A DNA stretch of 60,522 nt, from NCBI GenBank assembly GCA_050179115.1, contig JBFXFL010000013.1, positions 1 to 60,522 on the forward strand. Direction: 5' to 3'. Below are positions 42,343-51,096 of this stretch, one piece after another (position 1 is the stretch's first letter; each line of letters starts with the position of its first letter). The notes beneath the pieces were generated by a model that had not been told where the DNA came from, searched no databases, and was given only the letters and a program-made list of their open reading frames with translations. Made by a program: the position numbers and the translations under genes. The stretch comes from JAGPUQ01 sp050179115 (GTDB lineage: Bacteria > Pseudomonadota > Gammaproteobacteria > Pseudomonadales > Porticoccaceae).

Positions 42343-44886
42343 ATGGCTCAACTGACTGTCAGTGAACTTGCCGAGGTTGTCGATGCTCCGGTTGAGCGCT
42401 TGCTTCGGCAAATGCACGCCGCCGGCTTGTCGCACGACTCCGCCGAGCAGGTAGTCAACGACGAAGATAAGCGGAAATTGCTGGTTTATCTGAAAAGCCT
42501 CCACGGCGAGGAGACGGAGGAGCCGCGCAAAATCACCCTGCGCCGCAAGACCGTGAGTACCTTGCGTGCGGGATCGGGTAAGCGCGTCGTCAATGTGGAA
42601 GTGCGGAAGAAGCGCACCTACGTCAAGCAGGACGAAAGCGAAGCGTCGGAATCCTCCACAGAGACTGTTGCGGCGGTTGCTGCTCCAGCCACGCTGGAGG
42701 ATCCGGAAGCCAAGCGGATCGCCGCGATTGAAGCGCGCCGCAAGGCCGATGAAGAACGTACGCGTAACGCGGAAGAGGAACGACAAGAGCCGGAGCCTGG
42801 CCCGGAGCCGGAAAAGGTGGTTGCCAAGATCGATGGCGCGCCCGCCGTGGTTGCTGCAATAGCAGCAGCCGAGCCGATCGCGATTGGCGATGCCGGCAAA
42901 GCCGGAAAGAAGCGTGAAAAGCGCGATGACGCCCCGTTGGATGCCGACGACGACAAACCCAAGAAGAAGAAGCCGCTCAAAGGGCAGCGCAAGCAAAAGA
43001 CCGAAGGCGTTGCCGAAATACTGGTGGACGACGACGAAGCCGACCGCAAGCCGAGGCTGTTGTCGGGGCGTCCGGCGGTGCAGGCCCGCAATATCCATGT
43101 GTTCAAGAGACCTACCGGAAAAATTGTGCGCGAAGTCGAAGTGCCAGAACAGATTACCGTGGCTGATCTTGCTCAGAAGATGGCGGTCAAGGCAGCAATG
43201 GTCATTCGCGAATTGATGAAAATGGGCACCATGGCCACAATCAATCAGACGATTGACCGCGATACCGCGTTTCTGGTGATCGAGGAAATGGGGCACAAGC
43301 CGGTGGCCGTCGCCTCGCGTGAAGCCGCTGTGGAGGAGACATTTCGCGAAGAGATCGCGGCGGTGGAGGGGGAGTCCCTGCCTCGTGCGCCAGTGGTTAC
43401 CGTGATGGGCCACGTCGACCATGGCAAAACTTCACTGCTTGATTACATCCGCAAATCCCGTGTTGCGTCCGGTGAAGCGGGCGGCATCACGCAACATATC
43501 GGTGCTTATCATGTGCCGACGCCCCGCGGGTTCATTACTTTCCTCGATACCCCGGGTCACGCCGCCTTTACCGCGATGCGCGCCCGCGGCGCCCGCGCCA
43601 CCGATGTGGTGATTCTCGTGGTCGCGGCAGATGATGGCGTGATGCCGCAGACCAAGGAAGCCGTCGCGCATGCGCGCGCCGCCGGTGTACCCCTGGTGGT
43701 TGCCATCAACAAGATCGACAAGCAGGGCGCGAATCTCGATCAGATCATCAGTGAGTTGTCGGCCTTGGAAGTCGTGCCCGAGGAGTGGGGCGGTGATACG
43801 CAGTTCGTGCGGGTTTCCGCCCATACCGGCGAAGGCATTGAAGCATTGCTGGAAGCGGTGTCCTTGCAGGCCGAAGTGCTCGAATTGCACGCCCCGGTCG
43901 CGGTGCCGGCGCGTGGCGTCGTCATCGAAGCGCGCATCGATCGGGCGCGGGGTGTGGTAGCGACCTTGCTGGTGCAGGCGGGCACGCTGCGGCCCGGCGA
44001 TTTTTTGCTGGCCGGGGAAAGTATCGGCAAAGTGCGGGCAATGATCGGCGACGACGGCGCTCCGGCGCGCGAGGCGGGCCCCTCAATTCCGGTCGAAGTG
44101 CTCGGCCTTGATGTCCCGCCGCAAGCCGGTGATGAGTTCTATGTGACTTCCGATGAACGCAAGGCGCGCGAAATCGTCCAGTTGCGTCAGACCAGGTCGC
44201 GCGAAGAGCGCGTGGCGCGTCAGCAAGCCGCCAACCTCGAGAACGTATTTGCCGGGTTCGAAGGTACCGCGCGCAAAGTGCTGCCGGTGGTCGTCAAGGC
44301 GGACGTGCGCGGTTCCCTGGAAGCCCTGTTGTCTGCGCTCCATGACTTTGCCACCGATGAGGTGGGCGTGCACGTGGTGAGCTCCGGGATCGGCGGATTG
44401 ACCGAATCCGACATCAATCTCGCGGTTACCACGGGTGCGGTGGTGCTGGGTTTCAATGTCCGCGCCGATGCCGCCGCGCGCAAGGTCGCCGCTGCCGAAG
44501 GTGTGGACATCCGCTACTACAGTGTCATTTACCACCTGCTCGACGAGATCAAGCAGGCGCTGTCGGGAATGCTGGCGCCCGAAGTACGCGAGGAAATCGT
44601 CGGCATCGCCGAAGTGCGCGAAGTGTTCCGGTCGCCCAAATTTGGTCAGGTCGCCGGTTGCCGCGTAGTGGAAGGCGCGCTGTATCGCAACAAGCCGATT
44701 CGGGTGTTGCGTGACAACGTGGTGATTTTTTCCGGTGAACTGGAGTCCTTGCGACGCTTCAAGGACGATGTGGCCGAGGTGCGTGCCGGTACCGAATGCG
44801 GTGTCGGGGTGAAAGGTTACAACGATGTTCGCCCCGGCGATCAGATCGAGGTCTACGACATCCAGCGGGTGGCGCGGCAGCTCTAG
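42343..44886 (+). CDS. infB: Translation initiation factor IF-2
   Basis: 847 residues. N-terminal IF2-N fold (MAQLTVSELAEVVDAPVERL), a long charged Lys/Glu/Ala linker (about 80-270), then the GTPase with G1 GHVDHGKTS, G3 DTPGH, G4 NKID, and the C-terminal domains that hold fMet-tRNA (about 650-847). It brings the initiator tRNA to the 30S subunit. The 66-base nusA-infB gap has no terminator. Internal starts for shorter IF-2 forms are possible but not evident. Confidence 0.98.
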   Translation: MAQLTVSELAEVVDAPVERLLRQMHAAGLSHDSAEQVVNDEDKRKLLVYLKSLHGEETEEPRKITLRRKTVSTLRAGSGKRVVNVEVRKKRTYVKQDESEASESSTETVAAVAAPATLEDPEAKRIAAIEARRKADEERTRNAEEERQEPEPGPEPEKVVAKIDGAPAVVAAIAAAEPIAIGDAGKAGKKREKRDDAPLDADDDKPKKKKPLKGQRKQKTEGVAEILVDDDEADRKPRLLSGRPAVQARNIHVFKRPTGKIVREVEVPEQITVADLAQKMAVKAAMVIRELMKMGTMATINQTIDRDTAFLVIEEMGHKPVAVASREAAVEETFREEIAAVEGESLPRAPVVTVMGHVDHGKTSLLDYIRKSRVASGEAGGITQHIGAYHVPTPRGFITFLDTPGHAAFTAMRARGARATDVVILVVAADDGVMPQTKEAVAHARAAGVPLVVAINKIDKQGANLDQIISELSALEVVPEEWGGDTQFVRVSAHTGEGIEALLEAVSLQAEVLELHAPVAVPARGVVIEARIDRARGVVATLLVQAGTLRPGDFLLAGESIGKVRAMIGDDGAPAREAGPSIPVEVLGLDVPPQAGDEFYVTSDERKAREIVQLRQTRSREERVARQQAANLENVFAGFEGTARKVLPVVVKADVRGSLEALLSALHDFATDEVGVHVVSSGIGGLTESDINLAVTTGAVVLGFNVRADAAARKVAAAEGVDIRYYSVIYHLLDEIKQALSGMLAPEVREEIVGIAEVREVFRSPKFGQVAGCRVVEGALYRNKPIRVLRDNVVIFSGELESLRRFKDDVAEVRAGTECGVGVKGYNDVRPGDQIEVYDIQRVARQL

Positions 44887-44898
44887 CGAGGCCAGCAT

Positions 44899-45285
44899 AT
44901 GCCCAGGGAATTTAAGCGCAGCGAGCGGGTCGCCGATGCACTCCAGCGAGAGCTGGCGGAATTGCTGCGCACCGAACTCGACGATCCGCGCGTCGAGCTG
45001 GCCAACATCACCAGCGTCGATGTCAGCCGTGACCTTGCGAGCGCCAAAGTGTTTGTGAGCTTTATCGGCCAGCGCAGCGTTGAACAGTGCGCGGAGGCGA
45101 TTGCGGCGCTCAACGGCGCCGCCGGCTTTTTGCGGGGCAGACTCAGCGGCATGATTCGCCTGCGCATCATGCCACGCTTGCAGTTCATCCACGATACGAC
45201 CGGTGACCGCGGACAAAGACTCGCCGCCTTGATCGAGCATGCGCTGGCGAGCGACGAGCGCGCCCGCAGCGCGGAGCAAAGCTGA
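44899..45285 (+). CDS. rbfA: Ribosome-binding factor A
   Basis: 128 residues. RbfA binds immature 30S and helps 16S 5'-end maturation. KH-like fold: REFKRSERVADALQRELAEL, DPRVELANITSVDVSRDLAS, AKVFVSFIG, and RLRIMPRLQFIHDTTGDRGQ. The stop is followed directly by the GTG of truB. Confidence 0.97.
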   Translation: MPREFKRSERVADALQRELAELLRTELDDPRVELANITSVDVSRDLASAKVFVSFIGQRSVEQCAEAIAALNGAAGFLRGRLSGMIRLRIMPRLQFIHDTTGDRGQRLAALIEHALASDERARSAEQS

Positions 45286-45286
45286 G

Positions 45287-46231
45287 GTGGCGCGTACGCG
45301 CAAGGGCAGATCCGTGGACGGCATCCTGGTGCTCGATAAACCGGCGGGCCCGACGTCGAACCAGGCCCTGCAGCGGGTGAAATGGCTGTTTGACGCCGCC
45401 AAGGCAGGACATACCGGCAGTCTGGATCCCCTCGCGACGGGTGTGCTGCCGATCTGTTTTGGTGAAGCCACCAAATTCACCCAGTTTTTGCTGGAGGCCG
45501 ACAAGACCTACGCCAGCACTTTCCGGCTGGGTGTGACCACGACCACCGGCGATCAGGACGGTGAAGTGCTGGCGGAACAGAGCGCAGCCGGAATATCCGC
45601 CGCGCGGGTCGAGGCGGAACTGGCGTCGTTTCGTGGCGTCGTCGAGCAGATCCCCTCGATGTATTCTGCACTCAAGCAAGCTGGCCAGCCACTTTACAAG
45701 CTGGCGCGTCAGGGGATCGAGGTGGAGCGCGCGCCGCGTCGGGTGACTATCCACAGCTACGAAATTTGCGAGTTTCGTGGCGGCGAATGCGCCGAAGTGG
45801 ATGTGGTCATCCGTTGCAGCAAGGGCACCTACATCCGGACGCTCGCCGAAGATCTCGGCCGCCAATTGGGCTGTGGCGCTCATGTGACCCGTTTGCGGCG
45901 TCTGGCGTCGGGTCCGTTTGGCGAAGCCGATGCGGTGACGCTGGATCAGATCGACGCGCTGCGTACCGGTGGATCGTTCGCGGCACTGGATATCTTGCTG
46001 CACCCGGTGGATGCGGCAGTTGCCGACCGCCTGGCGCTGGAGTTGCCAGAGAATCTGTCCTGGTATTTTTTGCGCGGCCAGGCGGTGGCGCTGGCGCAGG
46101 CCCGGCAGCAAGCGAGCGAGGGCGATCTGGTAAGGGTTTTCAGGGCGCCGGGAGAATTTCTCGGCGTTGGCGAAGTATTGGACGACGGCCGCATCAAGCC
46201 CCACCGGTTGGTGGCCGGAGCCCAGCGCTAG
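45287..46231 (+). CDS. truB: tRNA pseudouridine(55) synthase TruB
   Basis: 314 residues. TruB makes pseudouridine 55 in the T-loop of tRNAs. Catalytic Asp47 lies in AGHTGSLDPLATGVLPIC. Also GILVLDKPAGPTSNQALQRV and a C-terminal PUA-like part. The GTG start (VARTRKGRSVDG) is 1 base after the rbfA stop, with GGAG 11 bases upstream; an earlier ATG would overlap rbfA by about 50 bases. Confidence 0.96.
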   Translation: MARTRKGRSVDGILVLDKPAGPTSNQALQRVKWLFDAAKAGHTGSLDPLATGVLPICFGEATKFTQFLLEADKTYASTFRLGVTTTTGDQDGEVLAEQSAAGISAARVEAELASFRGVVEQIPSMYSALKQAGQPLYKLARQGIEVERAPRRVTIHSYEICEFRGGECAEVDVVIRCSKGTYIRTLAEDLGRQLGCGAHVTRLRRLASGPFGEADAVTLDQIDALRTGGSFAALDILLHPVDAAVADRLALELPENLSWYFLRGQAVALAQARQQASEGDLVRVFRAPGEFLGVGEVLDDGRIKPHRLVAGAQR

Positions 46232-46355
46232 CAGGTTGTTGAAAATCTGCTGGACGAATACCGGAGCGGCATGGTGCCGCATCCGGCAACCACTGGGCGG
46301 TCTGCAAATATGCGCGGACCGACCCGAATCTTATCGGCATATTGGAGACCACGAC
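46232..46355 (+). promoter_or_regulatory. truB-rpsO intergenic: hairpin and probable S15 leader
   Basis: A strong hairpin 46261-46285 (CCGGA, GCGGCA, loop, TGCCGC, TCCGG) could stop or process truB read-through. Then GGTCTGC/GCGCGGACC and CCGA/TCGG stems lie just before the rpsO ribosome site (TTGGAGA). In E. coli S15 represses its own mRNA through a structured leader; this leader looks suitable, but the match is by position only. Confidence 0.4.
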
Positions 46356-46625
46356 ATGGCACTGAACGCAGAAGAAAAATCCGTGATCATTCGCGACAAC
46401 GCGAGCGCTGCAAACGACACCGGCTCACCGGAAGTTCAGGTTGCGCTGCTGAGCGCCAACATCGACAAGTTGCAGGGTCACTTCAAGGCGCACGGCAAGG
46501 ATCACCATTCCCGGCGTGGGCTTATCCGCATGGTGAATCAGCGGCGCAAATTGCTGGATTACCTGAAAGGCAAGAACCCGGAGCGCTACCGGCAGTTGAT
46601 TGCCAAGCTCGGCTTGCGCCGTTGA
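46356..46625 (+). CDS. rpsO: 30S ribosomal protein S15
   Basis: 89 residues, standard length. S15 binds the central domain of 16S rRNA. Typical stretches: TGSPEVQVALLSANIDKLQG, HFKAHGKDHHSRRGLIRMVN, RRKLLDYLKGKNPERYRQLI and KLGLRR. ATG follows TTGGAGACC. Paired with pnp as in most gammaproteobacteria. Confidence 0.98.
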   Translation: MALNAEEKSVIIRDNASAANDTGSPEVQVALLSANIDKLQGHFKAHGKDHHSRRGLIRMVNQRRKLLDYLKGKNPERYRQLIAKLGLRR

Positions 46626-46686
46626 GTCGATTTCATTCGCGCCTGCCCCGCGGGGGTTGGCGCCGCAACCAGAAGCAGGTGAACGT

Positions 46687-48852
46687 GTGAATTTGGTAAA
46701 AAAAACATTCAAGTATGGCAACCATGAGGTCACGCTGGAGACCGGGCGCATCGCCCGCCAGGCGACCGGTGCGGTGCTGTGCAGCATGGACGGTACCGTG
46801 GTGTTGTGTACTGCGGTGGCTGCTCGCGACGCTCGGCCGGGGCAGGATTTTTTCCCGCTGACCGTCAACTATCAGGAAAAAACCTACGCTGCCGGCAGAA
46901 TTCCCGGCGGATTTTTTCGCCGTGAAGGCCGTCCGACCGAAAAGGAAACCCTGACCAGCCGACTCATCGACCGGCCGCTGCGGCCGCTGTTTCCCGCCGG
47001 GTTTCGCAACGAAGTGCAGGTGGTCGCCACCGTGATGTCGGTGGATCGCGACATGGATCCGGATGTCGCGGCCCTCATCGGTTGTTCGGCCGCGTTGGCG
47101 ATTTCCGGGGTTCCCTTCGACGGCCCGATCGGTGCCGCACGCGTCGGCTATCATCCGGACCAGGGTTATCTGCTCAACCCGCGCTACAGCGAACTCGAAA
47201 CCTCGCAGCTCGACATGGTCGTGGCGGGTACCCGGGACGCCGTATTGATGGTGGAATCGGAAGCCAAGGAACTCCCCGAAGACCTGATGCTGGGCGCCGT
47301 GCTTTTCGCCCACCAGGAAATGCAGGCGGTGGTCCAGGTGATCGACGAACTGGTGCGGGATGCGGGCAAGCCGCGTTGGGAATGGCAGCCGCCGGCCGAC
47401 AACGCCGCCCTGTTGCAGGCGATCACCGCGCAGATTGGCGACGATCTGGCCGCTGCCTATCGGATTACCGAGAAGCAACAGCGCCAGGCACGTCTGACCG
47501 AATTGCGCGACCGCTGCGTCGGCCACCATGCCGATGAAGCCGCGGGCGTAACCGCCGAACAGGTGAGCAACCTGTTCAAGAAGCTGGAAAAGAAAGTGGT
47601 GCGAGGGCGCGTGGTCGCCGGCGAACCGCGCATCGACGGCCGGGACGCCCGTACCGTGCGCCCCTTGGCCATCGAAGTGGGCGTGCTGCCCAATGCCCAT
47701 GGTTCGGCGCTGTTCACCCGCGGCGAAACCCAGGCCATCGTGGTCGCTACTCTGGGTTCGTTGCGCGATGCGCAGATGATCGATGCCCTGGAAGGATCGC
47801 GCCGTGATCGCTTCATGCTGCATTACAACTTTCCTCCCTACTCGGTCGGCGAGACGGGCCGCATGGGCGGCACCAGTCGGCGCGAGACCGGCCACGGTCG
47901 TCTGGCGCGGCGTGGCATCGCGGCGATGCTGCCCAGCGAAGACGAATTTCCCTACACGGTCCGGGTCGTGTCGGAGATCACCGAATCGAACGGTTCCAGC
48001 TCGATGGCGTCGGTGTGTGGCTCCAGCCTCGCGCTGATGGATGCCGGTGTGCCGCTGAAGGCGCCGGTGGCGGGCATCGCGATGGGCCTGGTGAAGGACG
48101 ACAACGGCTTTGCGGTTCTGACCGACATCCTCGGCGACGAAGATCATCTCGGTGACATGGATTTCAAGGTTGCCGGTACCACGGCGGGTATTACCGCGTT
48201 GCAGATGGACATCAAGATCCAGGGCATCACCGAGGAAATCATGGAGGTGGCGCTGCATCAGGCACTCGCCGCGCGCCTGCATATTCTCGCCGAGATGAAC
48301 AAGGTGATCGCGGTCAGCCGCGCCGAAGTCGCGGATAACGCGCCGCGCTTCCGCACCCTGAAGATCGATCCGGAGAAAATCCGCGATGTGATCGGCAAGG
48401 GCGGCTCCACCATTCGAGCGCTTACCGAAGAAACCGGCGCGACTATCGACATCCAGGACGACGGCTCGATTCGTATCTACAGCGACAGCCGCGATGGTCT
48501 GGATCGGGCGGTTTTCCGCATCCAGGAAATCACCGCCGAGGCGGAAGTCGGCAAGATCTACGAAGGTACGGTCGCGCGGATCGTGGACTTCGGCGCCTTT
48601 GTGACCATCATGCCGGGTACTGACGGCCTGGTGCATATCTCCCAGATCGCCGACCAGCGCGTGGAGAAAGTCAGCGACTTCCTGACCGAAGGCCAGAAGG
48701 TCAAGGTCCGGGTGCTCGACGTCGATGCTCGCGGCCGCATCAAGCTGTCCATCAAGGACGCGCTCGATGATGCGGAGCGCGCCGCCAGGGCGTCCCATGC
48801 GCCGAAGGCGGAACCCGTGCCGATGGCGGACGCGCCGGCAGACATGGATTGA
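46687..48852 (+). CDS. pnp: Polyribonucleotide nucleotidyltransferase (PNPase)
   Basis: 721 residues. A 3'-5' phosphorolytic exoribonuclease of the RNA degradosome. Two RNase PH domains (about 1-220 and 310-545) joined by a helical part, then KH (about 555-615, DVIGKGGSTIRALTEETGAT) and S1 (about 620-690, GKIYEGTVARIVDFGAFVTI). The GTG start with AGGTGA upstream gives the usual short start (VNLVKKTFKYG). Small dyads in the 61-base rpsO-pnp gap could serve RNase III autoregulation known for pnp. Confidence 0.97.
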   Translation: MNLVKKTFKYGNHEVTLETGRIARQATGAVLCSMDGTVVLCTAVAARDARPGQDFFPLTVNYQEKTYAAGRIPGGFFRREGRPTEKETLTSRLIDRPLRPLFPAGFRNEVQVVATVMSVDRDMDPDVAALIGCSAALAISGVPFDGPIGAARVGYHPDQGYLLNPRYSELETSQLDMVVAGTRDAVLMVESEAKELPEDLMLGAVLFAHQEMQAVVQVIDELVRDAGKPRWEWQPPADNAALLQAITAQIGDDLAAAYRITEKQQRQARLTELRDRCVGHHADEAAGVTAEQVSNLFKKLEKKVVRGRVVAGEPRIDGRDARTVRPLAIEVGVLPNAHGSALFTRGETQAIVVATLGSLRDAQMIDALEGSRRDRFMLHYNFPPYSVGETGRMGGTSRRETGHGRLARRGIAAMLPSEDEFPYTVRVVSEITESNGSSSMASVCGSSLALMDAGVPLKAPVAGIAMGLVKDDNGFAVLTDILGDEDHLGDMDFKVAGTTAGITALQMDIKIQGITEEIMEVALHQALAARLHILAEMNKVIAVSRAEVADNAPRFRTLKIDPEKIRDVIGKGGSTIRALTEETGATIDIQDDGSIRIYSDSRDGLDRAVFRIQEITAEAEVGKIYEGTVARIVDFGAFVTIMPGTDGLVHISQIADQRVEKVSDFLTEGQKVKVRVLDVDARGRIKLSIKDALDDAERAARASHAPKAEPVPMADAPADMD

Positions 48853-48862
48853 GCGCGCCAGC

Positions 48863-48900
48863 GCAATAAAAAACGGGGCTTCGGCCCCGTTTTTTATTGC
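48863..48900. terminator. Strong bidirectional terminator after pnp
   Basis: A 17 bp perfect stem (48863-48879 with 48884-48900) closed by the stable TTCG tetraloop, with A-run and T-run on the two sides, so it works for pnp on + and for the convergent flavoenzyme gene on -. Confidence 0.93.
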
Positions 48901-48917
48901 CTTGTTTGACGGATTCC

Positions 48918-50948
48918 TCAGAGAGTTGCAGCGACTTCGTTGCCGGCCGCGATGGCGGCAAAGGCATCCAGTTCCGCCGCCTGGCGGGCGCCCCCTATGG
49001 CATGGGCTGCAACACCGCGGGCCGTCAGCGTGGCGCTCAACTCATCCAGAGGCTCCTGACCGGCGCAGACGATGACGCTGTCCACCGCGAGCACCCGATC
49101 CTCGTCCCCGATGCGGTAATGCAGTCCCGCGTCATCGATTTTGCGGTAGCTGACGCCGGGGATGCAGCGCACACCGCTGCCTTCCAGTTCCGCCCGCAGT
49201 ACCCAGCCGCTGGTCAGGCCGAGACCGCGGCCCATGGCGCCGGGTTTGCGCTGGAACAGCGTGATCTGATGCGCCGGCGCCGGGAATTTGGGTCCGCCGG
49301 GCAGCAGGCCGCCGGGTGCGCGCAGACTGGTGTCCACGCCCCACTTGGCGAGGAAGGTATCGGTGTCCGGCGCGCTGTCGCCGTGCCCGTGCAGAAGCAG
49401 CATGGCGGCGTCGTAGCCGATGCCGCCCGCGCCCAGAATCGCGACCCTTGGCCCGGCCTGACGGCGGCCGGCGAGCAGGTCCGCATAGGGGATCACCATG
49501 GGGTGGTCGATGCCCTCGATATCCGGCGTGCGCGGGCTGATGCCGGTGGCGACCACGACCGCGTCGTAACCGGCTGCCATCAGTGTCTCGGGCGTCGCCC
49601 GGGTGTTGAGGCGCACGGCGACACCCAGGTCCGCGAGCCGGGTGCGGTAATAGCGGATCAGTTCATGGAATTCGGTCTTGTCCGGAACCCGTTTGGCGAG
49701 ATTCATCTGGCCGCCGATGTCGCCGCCGGCTTCGTACAGGGTGACCTGATGCCCCAGTTGCGCGGCGGAGACCGCCGCCGACAGGCCGCCGGGACCGGCG
49801 CCCACCACCGCGACCTTGCGTGAACTCCCGGTACGGCGGGGCGCTTGCTCGCCATCCAGTTCGCGGCCCGCACGCGGATTGACCAGGCAGCGGGTGGGTT
49901 TGCCCTTGAAGATGAAATCCAGGCAGGCCTGGTTGCAGCCGATACAGGTGTTGATGGTGTCGGGGCGACCGGCCTGTACCTTGGCTGCGAATTCGGGATC
50001 AGCGAGCATGGCGCGGGCGAGCGATACCATGTGCGCGTCGCCGGCGGCGATGATGTCTTCGGCGACTTCCGGCGTATTGATACGGTTGGACGCCACCACC
50101 GGTACCCTGACGTGGTCGGTGATGTTGCGGACCGCGAAGCGCCAGGCGCCACGCGGCACCATGTAGGCGATGGTGGGGATATGCGCTTCGTGCCAGCCGA
50201 CCCCGGTGTTGAACAGGGTGACGCCGGCCGCTTCCAGGCGTTGCGCGAGTTCGGCGGTCTCCGCGCCGGTGGCGCCGTCCTCCACCAGATCGATGCAGGA
50301 AATGCGGTACATCAGGATGAAATCCGCGCCCACCCGCGCGCGGATGCGACGCACGACTTCGAGCGCAAAACGCATGCGGTTTTCATGGCTGCCGCCCCAG
50401 TCATCGCTGCGGTTGTTGGTGCGCCGCGCCAGAAACTGGTTGATCAGATAGCCTTCCGAGCCCATCACCTCGACACCGTCATAGCCGGCCTCGCGCGCCA
50501 GCACGGCGCTGTTGGCATAGTCTTCGATGTACTGGGCGATTTCCGCGCTGGACAGCACCCGCGGCACGCGCGGATTGATGCGCGAGCGGATGCCGGAAAC
50601 CCCGACGATGCTCGGGTCTTTCGCATAGCGCCCGGTGTGCAGAATCTGCAGGAGGATTTTGCCGCCCTCGCGATGTACCCGGTCGGTGATCAGACGGTGG
50701 CTGGGAATATCGTCGGCGCGGTGAAAAATGGGCCCGCCTTCCTCGATGCGGCCGGTCTCGTTGGGGGCGTAACCGCCGGTGACGATGAGTCCCGCACCGC
50801 CCCGGGCGCGCTCGCCGTAGAAGGCCGCCAGGCGCTCGAAGGGCCGGTCGAGAAGTTCGAGTCCGGAGTGCATCGAGCCCATCATGATGCGGTTTTTCAG
50901 GGTGACGAACCCCAGGTCGAGGGGCGCGAGCAGATGGGAGAAGGTCAT
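48918..50948 (-). CDS. FAD-dependent oxidoreductase of the 2,4-dienoyl-CoA reductase (FadH)/old yellow enzyme type
   Basis: 676 residues. N-terminal FMN barrel (about 1-345, LGFVTLKNRIMMGSMHSGLE), an iron-sulfur cluster Cys set in TCIGCNQACLDFIFKGKPTR followed by CLVNP, then FAD and NAD(P)H Rossmann parts (VAVVGAGPGGLSAA; AILGAGGIGYDAAM). This is the layout of 2,4-dienoyl-CoA reductase, which removes double bases of unsaturated acyl chains during beta-oxidation; related enzymes reduce steroids or bile acids. The substrate cannot be fixed. It fits the acyl-CoA dehydrogenases elsewhere in the window. Convergent with pnp and divergent from the cardiolipin synthase gene, with 148 bases between. 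Confidence 0.9.
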   Translation of the reverse strand: MTFSHLLAPLDLGFVTLKNRIMMGSMHSGLELLDRPFERLAAFYGERARGGAGLIVTGGYAPNETGRIEEGGPIFHRADDIPSHRLITDRVHREGGKILLQILHTGRYAKDPSIVGVSGIRSRINPRVPRVLSSAEIAQYIEDYANSAVLAREAGYDGVEVMGSEGYLINQFLARRTNNRSDDWGGSHENRMRFALEVVRRIRARVGADFILMYRISCIDLVEDGATGAETAELAQRLEAAGVTLFNTGVGWHEAHIPTIAYMVPRGAWRFAVRNITDHVRVPVVASNRINTPEVAEDIIAAGDAHMVSLARAMLADPEFAAKVQAGRPDTINTCIGCNQACLDFIFKGKPTRCLVNPRAGRELDGEQAPRRTGSSRKVAVVGAGPGGLSAAVSAAQLGHQVTLYEAGGDIGGQMNLAKRVPDKTEFHELIRYYRTRLADLGVAVRLNTRATPETLMAAGYDAVVVATGISPRTPDIEGIDHPMVIPYADLLAGRRQAGPRVAILGAGGIGYDAAMLLLHGHGDSAPDTDTFLAKWGVDTSLRAPGGLLPGGPKFPAPAHQITLFQRKPGAMGRGLGLTSGWVLRAELEGSGVRCIPGVSYRKIDDAGLHYRIGDEDRVLAVDSVIVCAGQEPLDELSATLTARGVAAHAIGGARQAAELDAFAAIAAGNEVAATL

Positions 50949-51096
50949 CGGAATTCCTCGACAGAAAACAGGATCAGCGGGCCAAAACGCCCGAAATCAT
51001 ACTTCAGGACGGGGCGGTCGGCCCAGGGTGCCCGTTACAATGCCGATCTCGGACGCAACGGACCGGTCTCGCCATGAATGACGCGCGGGCGCTGCG

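Noticed and set aside
40687..43422. 911-codon minus-strand frame opposite nusA/infB
   Set aside because: Shadow of nusA and infB; low-complexity composition, no motif, no ribosome site.
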